Shown piece after piece: positions 22,266-33,418 of a DNA stretch of 64,000 nucleotides. The first letter of the stretch is position 1, and each line of letters opens with the position of its first letter. Origin of the DNA: Manihot esculenta (lineage: Eukaryota > Streptophyta > Magnoliopsida > Malpighiales > Euphorbiaceae); assembly GCF_001659605.2 (NCBI RefSeq), contig NC_035178.2:1096159-1160158 (forward strand). The letters are read 5' to 3'. A program made the position numbers and the translations under genes. The notes under the pieces were generated by a model that saw only the letters and a list, made by a program, of their open reading frames with translations, ran no database searches and had not been told where the DNA came from.

Positions 22266-23782
22266 TGATCAGTCCAAATTTAGACCATTTTATCATGATG
22301 TTATTGATGTTAATTTACACTTTTTCTGCCTAATTTTGTGATTTTGATCTTATTTTGCAGAAAAATGGTGTAAAGAGGTAATTTGGAGAAAATGCCCTTA
22401 AAACTGCCTAAAATGGAACAAAGGAGAGCAAGCATGCCAAGTTGCAACTGAAGAGAAGACAAACAAGGAAAGTAATTTGAAATTCAAATTTCAAATCTCC
22501 AAGAGCATTCAAAATTCAAAATTCAAGATTCAGCTTATTAAGGAAAATGTTAAATAAGGAAAGTGACAAATAAGGAAAGTGTAGTCAGCAGAGCAATTTG
22601 AAATTCAAATTTCAAATCTTCAAGAATCCCTTTCCTTATTGAGGAAGCCAAATCTCAAGAAGATGCATATTTAAAATTTGAAATTCAAAACTCAGCTTGT
22701 TAAGGAAGCCAAAGAAGACATACTTGCCCCCAAGTCTTGCACATTGAAAATTCAAAATTCAAAAAGAGGCTCCACCTCACTAATATACACTTGGGCGGCA
22801 AGGGCAGCAACTTGGGCAGCAAGGAGACCTAGGGCAACACTTTCAACTATAAAAAGACACATAAAGAGCCTCCCCATGCTTTTTCTACTCTCCTTGTACA
22901 CACATACGGGATTGCAAGTGGTTATATCTCTTCTTCATCTCTTTCTTTATTTTTGGTTTTGTTTCAGTCATGAGTGGCTGAAACCTTTATTTCTAGTTGA
23001 AGATTGGTTGATACTTTAGTTGTTTTATGGATTGGGAGATCTGAACACACATTGTTTAACTTTTATTTTTCAATATTCATGCAATCTCATGCTTAATTCC
23101 ATTGTTGCTTTGTTATTTTGATCAATATGGCCAATTGATTCTTGATTGCAAGGTAATAAATTGTTAGTTTGGATAGTTTTAAGTCCGTAATTGCTTGGAT
23201 TATTCAAACACAAGTAACTCTTGGTGTAAAAACTAAGAAAATTGTATGATCTAGCGATATCACTATGCGTTTGGGTAGCTAGAATTAGGTCTCTCTATTT
23301 CTTAATGCAATTGACAGTTGTTAGATGTCTAAGGCCCAAGGACGTTCCTTGGCAACTTGTTGATTAGTGATTGGTTAGAGGATGTTCCCTAATTAATTTA
23401 TGCTTAAGGAGGGATATGGTGGTGAGAAGCGTCTTCCATCTCCATAACTAATTTATTGAATCAAACAAAGGAACCTAAGTATCAATGATCAATCCTAACA
23501 ACTGAAGTGGATCCAATTCTTCAAATAGAGCTTTTCTCATTATTGAATCTTCTTTTCTTTTGTTATTTGCTTTACTCTATTGCTTTCATCATTAGTTTAA
23601 TTGATTTACTTTACTTGCAATTTACTTTTATTTTGTTTTTAGTTTGTTTTCTTGGTCTTAATAAGAAAGATAGGTAAGTATCAATTCCCTGTGGGTTCGA
23701 TCCTTTCACCACTATCTGCAGTTGTAAGATTGTTGATAACTGAAAAGGTTATTTTTGACCGGCTTCAACAACCGCACAGTCA
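22266..23782 (+). mobile_element. Solo LTR X3 (1517 bp)
   Basis: It starts TGATCAGTCC and ends CGCACAGTCA, flanked by an exact 5-bp duplication GTAGA (22261-22265 and 23783-23787). Joining the flanks restores the antisense ORF of element B where element A has continuous sequence. It is the uninterrupted relative of X1 and helped to define the X1 nested insertions. Confidence 0.85.
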
Positions 23783-24391
23783 GTAGACTACGGTATCCTC
23801 CACAGGGATCTGATCATCCACGCGAACGCTTGAAAATGGAGCAAAGACATGTAAGGTTTCTCGAGAAAGTTGGTATTTGTTATGAAGGCAATCTATAACT
23901 TGCTATGTTAGTATGGTAGGGATATTACTGATTAGGCTGCCTTCACTTTTATGAGCTGCCCTCAGTGGAATGATAGGAGCTGGTGTGCGGATGGGGCCAT
24001 CGAAGGAGGAGTTTGAGGCAAAACTTTCACCGGGAGTAAGAGAAGAAGAGGAAGTATTCCTATTCATTTTAAAAGGAAAAAGCTAACAGGAATTACCGTA
24101 AAAATCAAGGAAGTATGAGTGAAAAAAGGAGTGACCAAGTCTTTTCTAAATCAAAGACGACAGTTTTTAGCAAAAGTAATATTTGGAGAAAAATAATAGT
24201 TCTTATATGGCAGTTTCGACGGCAGGCTTTAAATGCTGCTCGAGAAACAATGAAGTCATCATTGATGGGCAGGAGAAGGCGAAACAACGTGAACAGAGAT
24301 AGGCCAATCTAAATTAGCCACGTGCTCCAGATCGTAAAAACAACTATCACCTTCGAATACGAAGAATCAAAGACCAGCAGGGGACCTCTGA

Positions 24392-24925
24392 TGTAACACA
24401 ACGATCGCCCAAACTAAATCATGAGTTGTCATCATAAAATAGGGCTACATGACAAGAGTGTGATAAGATAATACATAGTCTTGCCTGTGGAAAGAAAGAC
24501 CTAGACACTGTAGCACCCGGTTCTTCATCAAGACTCGCCCTCTCCCGAAAATTTTGAGTCTTCATATAGAGTTACTATTAGCAGGTACGATCCAGTAGAT
24601 CTCTAGTGTGCCTATGATCAAGGAATCATCGATCAATTAGCCGGCGAGATCTCTTATCAATTAGTCGGTCATATTATTGTCAGATTTTTAGGAAATGTTA
24701 TAATTAACTCTATATTTTTACAATATAAAAGCTACGATTATAGAAACAAAAAGGTATGCAATTTTTATGTAATTGCTCTTGAATTTTAAGCAATTCCACA
24801 TATTCGCCTTTTCTTTTTAATTTACTAATTTAAGCGTCAAAATAACCGCTGCAGATGTCAACAATCTCAATGTTATCTTACTTGCAGAATTGATCAATTA
24901 TGGCACAACTCTATTTCTATTAGGC
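24392..24925 (+). repeat. 3' LTR of element B
   Basis: It starts TGTAACACAACGATCG after the purine tract AGCAGGGGACCTC and follows the 5' LTR up to GGCACAACTCTATTTCT (about 24920), after which the two LTRs no longer align. Only one copy of the 82-bp segment that is doubled in the 5' LTR is present. Confidence 0.8.
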
Positions 24926-25484
24926 AAGGGAATTATCAATATTTTTAATATGAATTTAACTTTTTATTTAAAAAATTAATAATCATTTAACATTTTATTG
25001 AAATTTATACTAAAATAATTAAAAATATAAAAATAAAATTTCAATAGTTATTAAATTTGTTCCTTTTAATACTCTACATTTTTTTCAAAAAACAATCAGC
25101 TAGAATAATTTAATTAACCATTACTTTAGTTTTTAAGACTCAAGATGTTTGTAATTCAAATCTCAGTATCCCCATATAGACGCGTAATCATTAACATTAG
25201 TTCATTAGCAAATAGACTCGAGATTTCGTGAAGAGTAGACCTCGCATATCATGGATCTACTTGCTTGTCAGCAGCGCCAACAGAATCAGAGAGTATGCCT
25301 TGATCCTACGGTTGCTGATTGATCATTAACTCGGGAACGAGGTGTATATGTCTAAAACTGACCGCGGAGTAACATTACTATAATACTGAAAATACTAGTA
25401 TTACGATTCTAGGGTTTTGCCAGGGTACAGACAATCAGACATCTGAGGAAATTTAATGTAAAACTCGGATTTTAATCAGTGAAA
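24926..25484. other. Spacer and upstream region of the pseudouridine synthase gene
   Basis: AT-rich up to about 25200, then of more mixed composition. It must contain the promoter and leader of the gene starting at 25485. No TATA box or other site is clear enough to name. Confidence 0.5.
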
Positions 25485-27218
25485 ATGGAAAATCCAGATT
25501 CAAAATCCACCAAATCCCCACCACCGCAACAAGAACCAGAGCTTAAAAAGCCTAAAATGTCCACCACCACTTCCGACGATGAAGAAACTGTCACGACAGC
25601 ACCCGGCGATACCACGACGATCAAAAAGCAAAGATACAAGCGCCGCAAAATTGCGATTTTCTTCGCGTACTGCGGCGTGGGCTACCAGGGAATGCAGAAG
25701 AATCCAGGGGCCAAAACTATCGAAGGTGACCTCGAAGAAGCTCTATTTCACTCTGGTGCCGTCCCAGAACAGGACCGTGGCAACTCCAAGCGGTATGACT
25801 GGGCTCGCTCGGCTCGTACTGATAAGGGCGTGAGTGCCGTGGGACAGGTGGTCTCCGGACGCTTCTACATCGACCCACCTGGGCTGGTTGAACGCTTAAA
25901 TTCGAATCTTTCGTCGCAGATTAGGATCTTCGGGTACAAGCGAGTGACGGCGTCGTTTAATGCCAAGAAGTTTTGTGATCGTAGAAGGTATGTCTATCTG
26001 ATTCCTGTTTTTGCTCTTGATCCATGTTCGCATCCTGATAGGGAGAGCGTATTGGCTAGTTTGGGGTCTGATAACGAGCTTGTTAAGTGTTTCGAGTGTT
26101 CAGAGAGAGGGCGTAAGGTAGTTGGCGCGGTGGGTAAACGGAGTTTTGAATCAAAATCCGTGGTTTCTCAAACAGACATTTCACTGAATGATGGTGATTA
26201 TGCTGTGAAACCTGAAGTTATTGAGGATATTAGGATGCCTGCGGATAATGCTGATTGTGATAATACAAATGCTGAACTCGTTAAGGAAGCTGAGGTCCCT
26301 CGAAATGAGGATACTGAAACACGACCTGCAATACCTGAATCTGCCATTTTGTCTAACGATGTAGATGCTAATAATGAGCCTGATGGTAAAGAGGAGATTA
26401 TGGAGTCTGTGGAACATACCAGTGATGCGGATACAAAACCAGAAACCATAGAGAGAGATCAGAAGGTTGTTATCAGTGAAGAGAAAGTTAATGGAGGCAA
26501 GCAAGTTACTATAGGAAGTGAGTTTTGTTATGGAGAGAAGGAAAAGGAGAGATTCAATCGAATATTGAAGTATTACGTGGGGAGTCACAATTTTCATAAT
26601 TTTACAACAAGAACCAAGGCTGAAGATCCTTCTGCCAGGCGGTACATTATTTCCTTTGATGCAAAGACCACAGTTACTGTTGATGGCATTGAATTCGTCA
26701 AGTGTGAAGTTGTAGGGCAGAGTTTCATGCTTCATCAGATTAGGAAAATGATTGGTCTTGCTGTGGCAATTGTGAGGAATTGTGCCCCCGAGTCATTGAT
26801 ATCAACTGCATTACAAAAGTAAGCACTTATCTGTTTAATTTAAAGTTTGCTGCTTTGCTAATAAATTTTGTTTTTCCCTAATCCATGTTAGATTGAAATT
26901 TGCAGGGATGTGAGCATTAATGTGCCTACAGCTCCTGAGGTTGGGTTATACTTGGATGAGTGCCTCTTCGCGTCCTATAACCAGAAATGGAAAGACAGCC
27001 ATGAAGAACTCTCAATGAAAGATTATGAAGAAGTGGCAGAGGACTTCAAGATGAAGCATATATACTCTCATGTTGCGTCAACAGAACACAAGGAAGGAGC
27101 GGTGGCCCTATGGTTGCATTCTCTGAACCACAGAAACTATCCCGATCTGCGTGTTAGCAATTGTGCAGATACCAATGCTGAGAAAAGTGCTGAAGTGAAC
27201 TTGGCGAAGGAAATGTAG
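25485..27218 (+). CDS. tRNA pseudouridine synthase, PUS1/TruA family
   Basis: Two exons, 25485-26818 and 26906-27218, joined by an 87-bp intron (AAAA/GTAAGC to TTTGCAG), give 548 residues. The enzyme isomerises uridine to pseudouridine in tRNA, and in the eukaryotic PUS1 group possibly in other RNAs. The TruA fold is recognised from KIAIFFAYCGVGYQGMQKNP (about residues 55-74), the catalytic motif SARTDKGVSA with Asp113, RRRYVYLIP and GQSFMLHQIRKMIGL (about 408-422). A basic, proline-rich N-terminus (KKQRYKRRK) could direct it to the nucleus. Residues about 206-343 form an acidic low-complexity insert between the two halves of the catalytic domain. The ATG at 25485 is the first in frame. It resembles Arabidopsis At1g76120. 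The exact substrate position cannot be told from sequence. Confidence 0.93.
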
Positions 27219-29266
27219 AACACTATCACTTGTCTTACTGCTATTATTATGGTCTTTTGACCTGGTTATTCCATCAATAGAAACTTTTATTTGCTCTCCA
27301 CTTAATTGCAAAAAATTTAATTAGTTTTGGCAGGTTTTTTTCATGCTTACATTTTTTGAGTTACCTGTCACTTTTAGTTAACCTATTGGTCAAGTTTGAA
27401 TACAACTTGAAAGATACAAGTTTGTTTGTTTTTTTTAGCAGAAGGACATGGTATATATTTAGTTTTAAGGTGTTATGCAAAATCATATACTAACAGACGT
27501 TCATATCATATGACATCTTATTAAACTCATAAAAGCATCCCTTGGAGGAACTTTCATTGTTTGATTGGCATGTTACTAGCTGCGCTTTTCAAAAGAAAGA
27601 AAAGCATAGCTATCTGACCTTAAGCATATCTTAATGGAGAAATTGTTGTCTAGATTCGATCCATTTAAATAGTCTAAATTAGGGTTAAGGTAGAGAGCAA
27701 CTGAAATAGTTACCGGTTCTGGAATTCAAATGTTTGTAAATTTTTTCCCCACCTTATTTAGCATTGTTTATGAAGCAGATATTTTTCCTTTTTAGGCATT
27801 CTGTTCGGCCATTTTAATTGAGTTGGCCTAATTTCTGATTTTTCATAGCGGAGATGCAATTTCACCTCGCTGGTCAATATTTATCCATCTTGCACCAAAC
27901 ACTATGGACGGACTTAAGTGTTACAATTCTTTATTGTCGAATGCCAAGGGACGAACTAAGTGAGACGTTTGTAAGCTTCTAGGCACTCTTCTCTTGTAAT
28001 TTCGTTTTCAGAAGTGAACTGGGTGATTTGTTGCTCACAGCGTTAACATCATGAGTAATCAACTGTTCATGTCATTTGGTTTAAATTTCTCTTTCTTTTT
28101 TTTTTTCTTCTAATATGTATCAACTTTCCCATTGTATGTAAAATCACTTTTAAACAAGCATAATAAATACCAGGATAATTTTAAAAAATTACTTTGTAAT
28201 GTTTTTTTTAAATAGGGTATTATAATTTAATTTGTGATAAAAAAATCACGTTAATAAAGTAAAATTTTATATTTAATATATTAATAAATGTTCACGTGTC
28301 ATTTAAAAATTAATTAATTAAAAATAATTTTTAATTATAATAAATTATATTTTAATTTTTAAAATTTTATAAAATATATAATTTAGTTCAGATAATATAA
28401 TTATAAAGTTTTACTTTATTATAAAACAGTTTCTTTAGTTATAATTTATTTGTATATTTTTATAAATTAATTTTAAATATTATAATTATTTACAAATAAG
28501 TATTTATATATATTTTTTTACAATTAATCTCACATGTTTATTAAATTTAATATTTTAAAATAAATTAATAAAATAATATTTAAATAAGAATCTTGATATA
28601 ATATACATTTAAATTTAAATTCAAAAAATTCTTTTTGGTTTAATTTTTTCCTTTCAATGATTTTTTATTAATTAGAATAATGAAAATATTAAAATTTTTA
28701 TTTTATTTTTATTTTACTATTTTTTACATATAAAAAATTAAAATTTAATAAACAAGAGAAATTAATTTATAATTATAAAAAATTATTAGTAATTGCAATA
28801 TTTAAAATTAATTTATAAAAATATAAGGATTAATTTTAATTAAAAATTATTTTATTAATAAAAATAATAAATTAAATTTAAAAATATAAAGCTAAAATAT
28901 ATTTTTATTAAAAATGAGATATTAAATTATAATTTATCAGTAATATTTAAAATAATTATAAAAAATATAATTTTTTTATTATAAATTAAAATATAAGACT
29001 TTAAATTAATTTTTTATAATTATTTCTAAATTCTAATACATTAATTCTCTTTTTCTATTCTGGTAAAATTTATAATTCCATTCAAATGAAAAATAAAACG
29101 AAAAAAAAACTATGGCTATGTAGGTGTAAAGATGAATAGGAATAGAAGCTTAAAAGAAAACAGAGCTCGCCGGTCCTAACCTAATCTACAAGACCATCCA
29201 GTTGAATCATCGCCGTCCACGTCATCCGCAGTTAAAACATACCGCAAAACCAATCCTCGTTGTGAG
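27219..29266. other. Intergenic, strongly AT-rich
   Basis: The first part is presumably 3' untranslated region of the pseudouridine synthase gene. From about 28150 to 29050 the sequence is almost only A and T with no reading frame, probably old transposon remains. No gene, RNA gene or clear inverted repeat could be supported. Confidence 0.55.
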
Positions 29267-29294
29267 GCAAATGCAAATGCAAATGCAAATGCAT
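29267..29294 (+). repeat. ATGCAA hexamer repeat
   Basis: Four to five copies of ATGCAA. Because the unit contains ATG and its length is a multiple of three, it places several ATGs in frame with the F-box ORF 55-80 bases upstream of the preferred start. Confidence 0.85.
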
Positions 29295-29348
29295 ATTCGA
29301 GCAAATGATTGGATGGAATTTTCGCCGGTGAGAGAGACGCGAGAAGAC

Positions 29349-30539
29349 ATGGCGGTGGACTGGACTCAGCTCCTCCCTGAACTCCTAGAGACAATCTCGA
29401 AAAGAATCAAAGTTTACGCCGATTACATCCACTGTCGAGCCGTATGTCGCAATTGGCGATCCTCTATTTCGGGAACCCCCTACCATCTCCCTCCTCAGCT
29501 CCCATGGCTCATGCTCCCTCAATCACAATCCAACAAATCTCACCGCGCTTTCTTCGACCTCTCCACCAACAATTACCACTTCCTCAACCTCCCTGAGGCC
29601 TCCCATCTCAAGCGCCACTGCGGCTCTTCTCACGGCTGGCTCATACTCCTGGATGACTCCCCTTTAGTCCTTCTCATAAACCCTCTTACGCGAGCCAAGT
29701 CCACTTTGCCTTCGCTCTCGAGTTTTCCTAATGTTGTTGGCTTCAATTACTCCAATATCGGTCAAGAATACACGCTTCAGAACTCGTCGGGCGGTCGTTA
29801 CACGTGTAGCCTGAGACAAATGCGTGATGGTTTCATCAAGAAAATCGCTTTATCATCCAGTCCATTGAAGGCGATCAATTTCACAGCCATAGCGATTCTT
29901 AATCAAACAGGTGATTTGGCTTACTGTAGTAATCGAAGCCAATCCTGGACTATCATAGAAAATGCTCGCTCTTTTTGCGAAGATGTTATATACTTGAATG
30001 GATTCTTTTACGCGGTCAATAAATCCGGCCAAATTGCAGTTTGTGATCTCACCGGCTATTCACCCGAGGTTTCATTTATCGAGACTCCGAGCCAAGCTGG
30101 TGGTGATATGCAGTATTTGGTTAGTTCAGCAGATGAATTATTATTGGTAACCAGGTATTTGGATCTTGAATTCCAGGACGATCATCCTTTTATGCAGCAA
30201 TATATACTCTATAGAACAATTCGGTTTGAAGTTTTTAGGCTTGACCGGAGTGGACCACGGTGGGTAAGGGTTAGAAACTTGGGGGATAAGGTGTTGTTCA
30301 TCGGTGAAAATAGCTCACTGTCATTGTCAGCTACAGATTTCTCTGGTTGCATCGGAAATTGCATATATCATACCGATGATTATTCTGAAACTAATTATGA
30401 TGGCCATTTTCGAGAACATGATTTGGGCATTTTCAAGTTATGGGATGGAAGCATTGAGGCTTTACCTTGTTATCCACGGAATTTTCTTTCTCGATCACCA
30501 TGGCCTCCGCCGATTTGGATTTCTCCCAATCCATTCTAA
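29349..30539 (+). CDS. F-box protein with DUF295 domain
   Basis: A single-exon gene of 396 residues. The N-terminus WTQLLPELLETISKR and CRAVCRNWRSSI is an F-box (about residues 5-40), which would bind an SKP1-type adaptor in an SCF ubiquitin ligase. The rest is the DUF295 region of SKIP23-like and related plant F-box proteins: GSSHGWLILLDD near 90, NPLTR, FEVFRLD and a C-terminal IYHTDDY...GIFKLWDGSIE block. I chose the ATG at 29349 (MAVDWTQLLPE) because family members begin a few residues before the F-box. ATGs at 29271 and 29313 in the same frame would add 26 or 12 residues of simple sequence. The target protein is unknown, and this family expands rapidly, so orthology is not claimed. Confidence 0.85.
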   Translation: MAVDWTQLLPELLETISKRIKVYADYIHCRAVCRNWRSSISGTPYHLPPQLPWLMLPQSQSNKSHRAFFDLSTNNYHFLNLPEASHLKRHCGSSHGWLILLDDSPLVLLINPLTRAKSTLPSLSSFPNVVGFNYSNIGQEYTLQNSSGGRYTCSLRQMRDGFIKKIALSSSPLKAINFTAIAILNQTGDLAYCSNRSQSWTIIENARSFCEDVIYLNGFFYAVNKSGQIAVCDLTGYSPEVSFIETPSQAGGDMQYLVSSADELLLVTRYLDLEFQDDHPFMQQYILYRTIRFEVFRLDRSGPRWVRVRNLGDKVLFIGENSSLSLSATDFSGCIGNCIYHTDDYSETNYDGHFREHDLGIFKLWDGSIEALPCYPRNFLSRSPWPPPIWISPNPF

Positions 30540-33418
30540 TTCCAAGATTGTTGGATGTAAGTGCAGCTGTTTCTCTATATGTGCTTAATATGCATAATTA
30601 CTCTGCTTTAGCAACTTATTGCATAGATATGCTGTTCTTTGCTGTATGATTTGCTTGTTTATGGTACTACTTTTCAAGGTATTGGATCTCAGCGTGAGTT
30701 CATTACAGCAAAATTTTATTCCTTATTGATGATCTAAAACTTTTGTTTTGTTTTTCCTTCAGATTCATGAATGATTGGAGGTAACGTTTCAACAGGGTAT
30801 TGTAAGCATCTAGAGTTTTCCTAAATCTTGAAAAATACAAATGAAAAATTTCATTTAGGTATCTTGAAATTGTATTTGTTTAGAAAATTCAACGTGTGAG
30901 GCTAGAGACATTCTTATCTTTGTGATGAGAGATTGAGAATCCCGCAATGCTTTTCAGATACAAGTATCAACGTTGTTGCAATGATAGTTTATTTAGCTTT
31001 TATTTGTGCTTAGATGCAGTGATATGTTTCATTGGAAGTAAGAGATATTGCATCTGATTAACAAATTCAGTATGCATAAATACACTTCAGATATTCTGGC
31101 ATAGGTAATAGTTCCCTTAATTTCTTCCCTTGTCTATAATCAAGACGTTTGGAGATTATGCTTTGAAGCATTTGACAAATGGCCTTTGCCTGAATGTTAT
31201 TGATGTGAAAATGAGTTTTATATTATCAGTTGCATCTGAAATATTGGGGAATCAAGCCTCTTAAGTTAGCAAGTAAAGGGTTCATTTCTTTTCTTTTCTA
31301 TTCTTTTTAATTGAATTGATATTCTGAATACTATATATAATTTATTGTGGGGCCTACAGTTAAAATTTGCTCAGCTTTGTATAGGCAATTGGGCTAGGGT
31401 AATTATGTGGACTAAGAGGTCCAAAGAGGAAGAGATAACTGGTCTCTACTTCAGTTGTCTTTCTCCCAGACGCCAGAGGTCCCGAGCTGGTCTTGTTAAC
31501 AATTGCTAAAACAACATCTCAAAGAATATTTAATTTTTACAATGAAAAATAAATAATAAAATGAAATGATTGCATATGATCTTTAAAATAAAAAAAAATG
31601 AAATAGTTAATCATAAAATTAAATAGAATATTGTATAATCACTTTAATTTTTTTAAATTTGCCCTTCACTTTTGCTATTTTACTTTACGGCATAAGCTAT
31701 TTCATAATGAATACAAAACCTGAATGAATGAGGCCCAAGTAATTATAAAAATGGCTAGGAAGAGTGCAAGAAATAAAAAGCCTTTTAGATGATTGTTGAT
31801 GTTGATTAGAATTGCCTCATAAGTTGATCGTAAAGTTGAAATTCCAAGGAAATTTTCGCTCCTTTGAACATCTGCAATGCAATTGAAAATAGCCTTCCCT
31901 TCAAGTCGAGGAAGATTTTCTCCTCAGATTAGCTTATCAGAAAACTTAAAAATCTCAAAGACGAATCTAATAGATTGAATTCTAAATAACTATATACTCA
32001 AGCTCACAGTAAATATATCTGATTAATGAAATTGATGTAATCTTTATTATATATTCAGATTATTATAAGTATGTATATAACACAATTAAAATAAGAATAA
32101 ATTTATAGTTAATATTACCAAATTGATATTGTTATTGTATAGTCAAATGGTAATAAGTATGTACACATGTTATTAATTTAAATAAGAAAAGCTTTCCAGT
32201 TAAAAAGATTAAGAATGATCTGAGGCATTTATGAGAAATACTTCTTATTATCATTTATTTGACTAGCAAATCTTTTGCATAACTTTAATCATTATAACCT
32301 TTCCGTTCAGGGAGATCTCAACAATGATTAAATTCAAAATTAATAATTACTGAATTTAATATTATTTATAAATTAAATGGCAAGGAATTAGTTTTATTCA
32401 CCTTTCTTTATTAGAATAAATAGTGGCTGAACGACGATAAAATTCAAAATATATTACTTTTATTTTTAAAGAAAAATAAGTTATTCAATTAGAAATATAT
32501 TTATACTAATACAATAATTATTCAGTGGAAATCCATTGATAATGAATTAAAACTGTTAATAATTTAATATAAATAATATAATATTCAATTTATAATTCAT
32601 TAAAAGTATATTTTAGTTATTAAAGAATGTCTATCATATTAACAAAATGAATATTGAAAATTATTTTATTTTTGAATAAAGCATCAAACAATAATTTAAA
32701 TAATAAATTGCTCTATTTTATTTATATAATTAGAATGAGGCAAGAAAATATTTTAGATTCAGTATCTGCAAAAAATTCCGGCCATATATATTTGAAGACT
32801 ACTGAATTGCAAATATTTGGAAGGCCAAAACAAGTTTGAGTATGGATAATGGACAAAAAAATAGACCCACATAAAAATAATCCATTAAAACTATATAAAA
32901 ATTTTGAATATGTTTTTAAACTTTGTCTAAACTCCGCAACGAAGCAACAAGCTCAACATGCACTGGACTGCACTCGATACAAATCTCAAAAGCCTATATC
33001 TTCCTACAGATGTACCCTAAGATATGGTCAGAGAAGCTCATCAGAAGAAGAAGAAGAGCAAATGCATGTCAACGTTTGGTGGGAAGAAAGAGAAAGCTTC
33101 ATACATCTGAAGACATGTCAGGCTTCGAATGACATGAGAGAGAGAGAGAACGAAAAAGTAAGCAGTAGAGTGTAGAGTGTAATAATAAACATAGCCTGTG
33201 TAAAAAATAAATAACCCTTGAGACTTTGCTCAGTCTCTCTGTGGTTGGCCATTCAAATATGCCAGATAAAGCCAATTTTGCATAACCGTTACCTCCCACG
33301 CGTCAGGCCTCTTTCTTTAATTCTGGCTTTGCTACCCTTAATTACTGTCTTATATCTCTGGAATCATCATTATTGTTCTCCCTTTTTCTCTTCTTGATTC
33401 TCCGGCGACGGTGAGAAA
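30540..33418. other. Intergenic between the F-box and ARID-HMG genes
   Basis: This 2.9-kb stretch has no reading frame that I recognise. The first few hundred bases are the 3' side of the F-box gene. From about 31500 it becomes AT-rich. A short GAGA run lies near 33140. The last 100 bases, with CT-rich stretches, are the likely leader of the next gene. Confidence 0.5.

Larger units (their letters stand above)
19202..24067 (-). pseudogene. Antisense ORF of element B (Transposase_28-like, interrupted)
   Basis: The minus-strand ORF starts MNRNTSSSSLTPGESF at 24067 and ends PPAL-stop at 19202-19204, interrupted by solo LTRs at 22266-23782 and 19562-20966. The best-preserved part is at 22045-22265: YEEQLKA, then MDPFFAEVLRFYKLSVPQLH followed by SNSWKILVAF. 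I match it to the Transposase_28 family of plant gypsy-associated proteins. Further on come PPPKRARCAEE (near 21510-21545, a possible nuclear-localisation motif), a conserved block at 21094-21327 (NALRLGDRHRLNEVKIDEFF, ESVLCAYMAKERNKALREFE), a predicted coiled coil at about 20970-21090 (ETLELVDKLQVDLGKANASK) and an acidic tail (PDEDDDDDDGREKE, near 19330-19360). Stops and frameshifts are present. Order and endpoints equal those of element A. Confidence 0.75.
11551..24925 (+). mobile_element. Element B: LTR retrotransposon with five nested LTR insertions
   Basis: Second copy of the family of element A. LTRs lie at 11551-12166 and about 24392-24925, both starting TGTAACACAA. After the 5' LTR comes TTTGGTTCCATTGTCGGG, a primer-binding site in which CpG positions look mutated. 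Removing the three direct insertions (14689-18977, 19562-20966, 22266-23782) leaves about 6.2 kb, which fits element A (5.4 kb) plus the gag segment that A has lost. The order is gag (plus), tandem array, antisense ORF (minus), purine tract, LTR. No pol domain is present. The right end has diverged, so the exact end and the target duplication are uncertain. Confidence 0.85.

Noticed and set aside
26181..26735. 184-codon frame antisense to the pseudouridine synthase
   Set aside because: Shadow of the exon on the other strand; no recognisable domain.
29176..29394. Minus-strand frame with AFAFAFA repeats
   Set aside because: Reverse translation of the ATGCAA microsatellite upstream of the F-box gene.
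32849..33175. 108-codon plus-strand frame upstream of the ARID-HMG gene
   Set aside because: No family features, low-complexity Glu/Arg runs, and it ends in GA-rich leader-like sequence.
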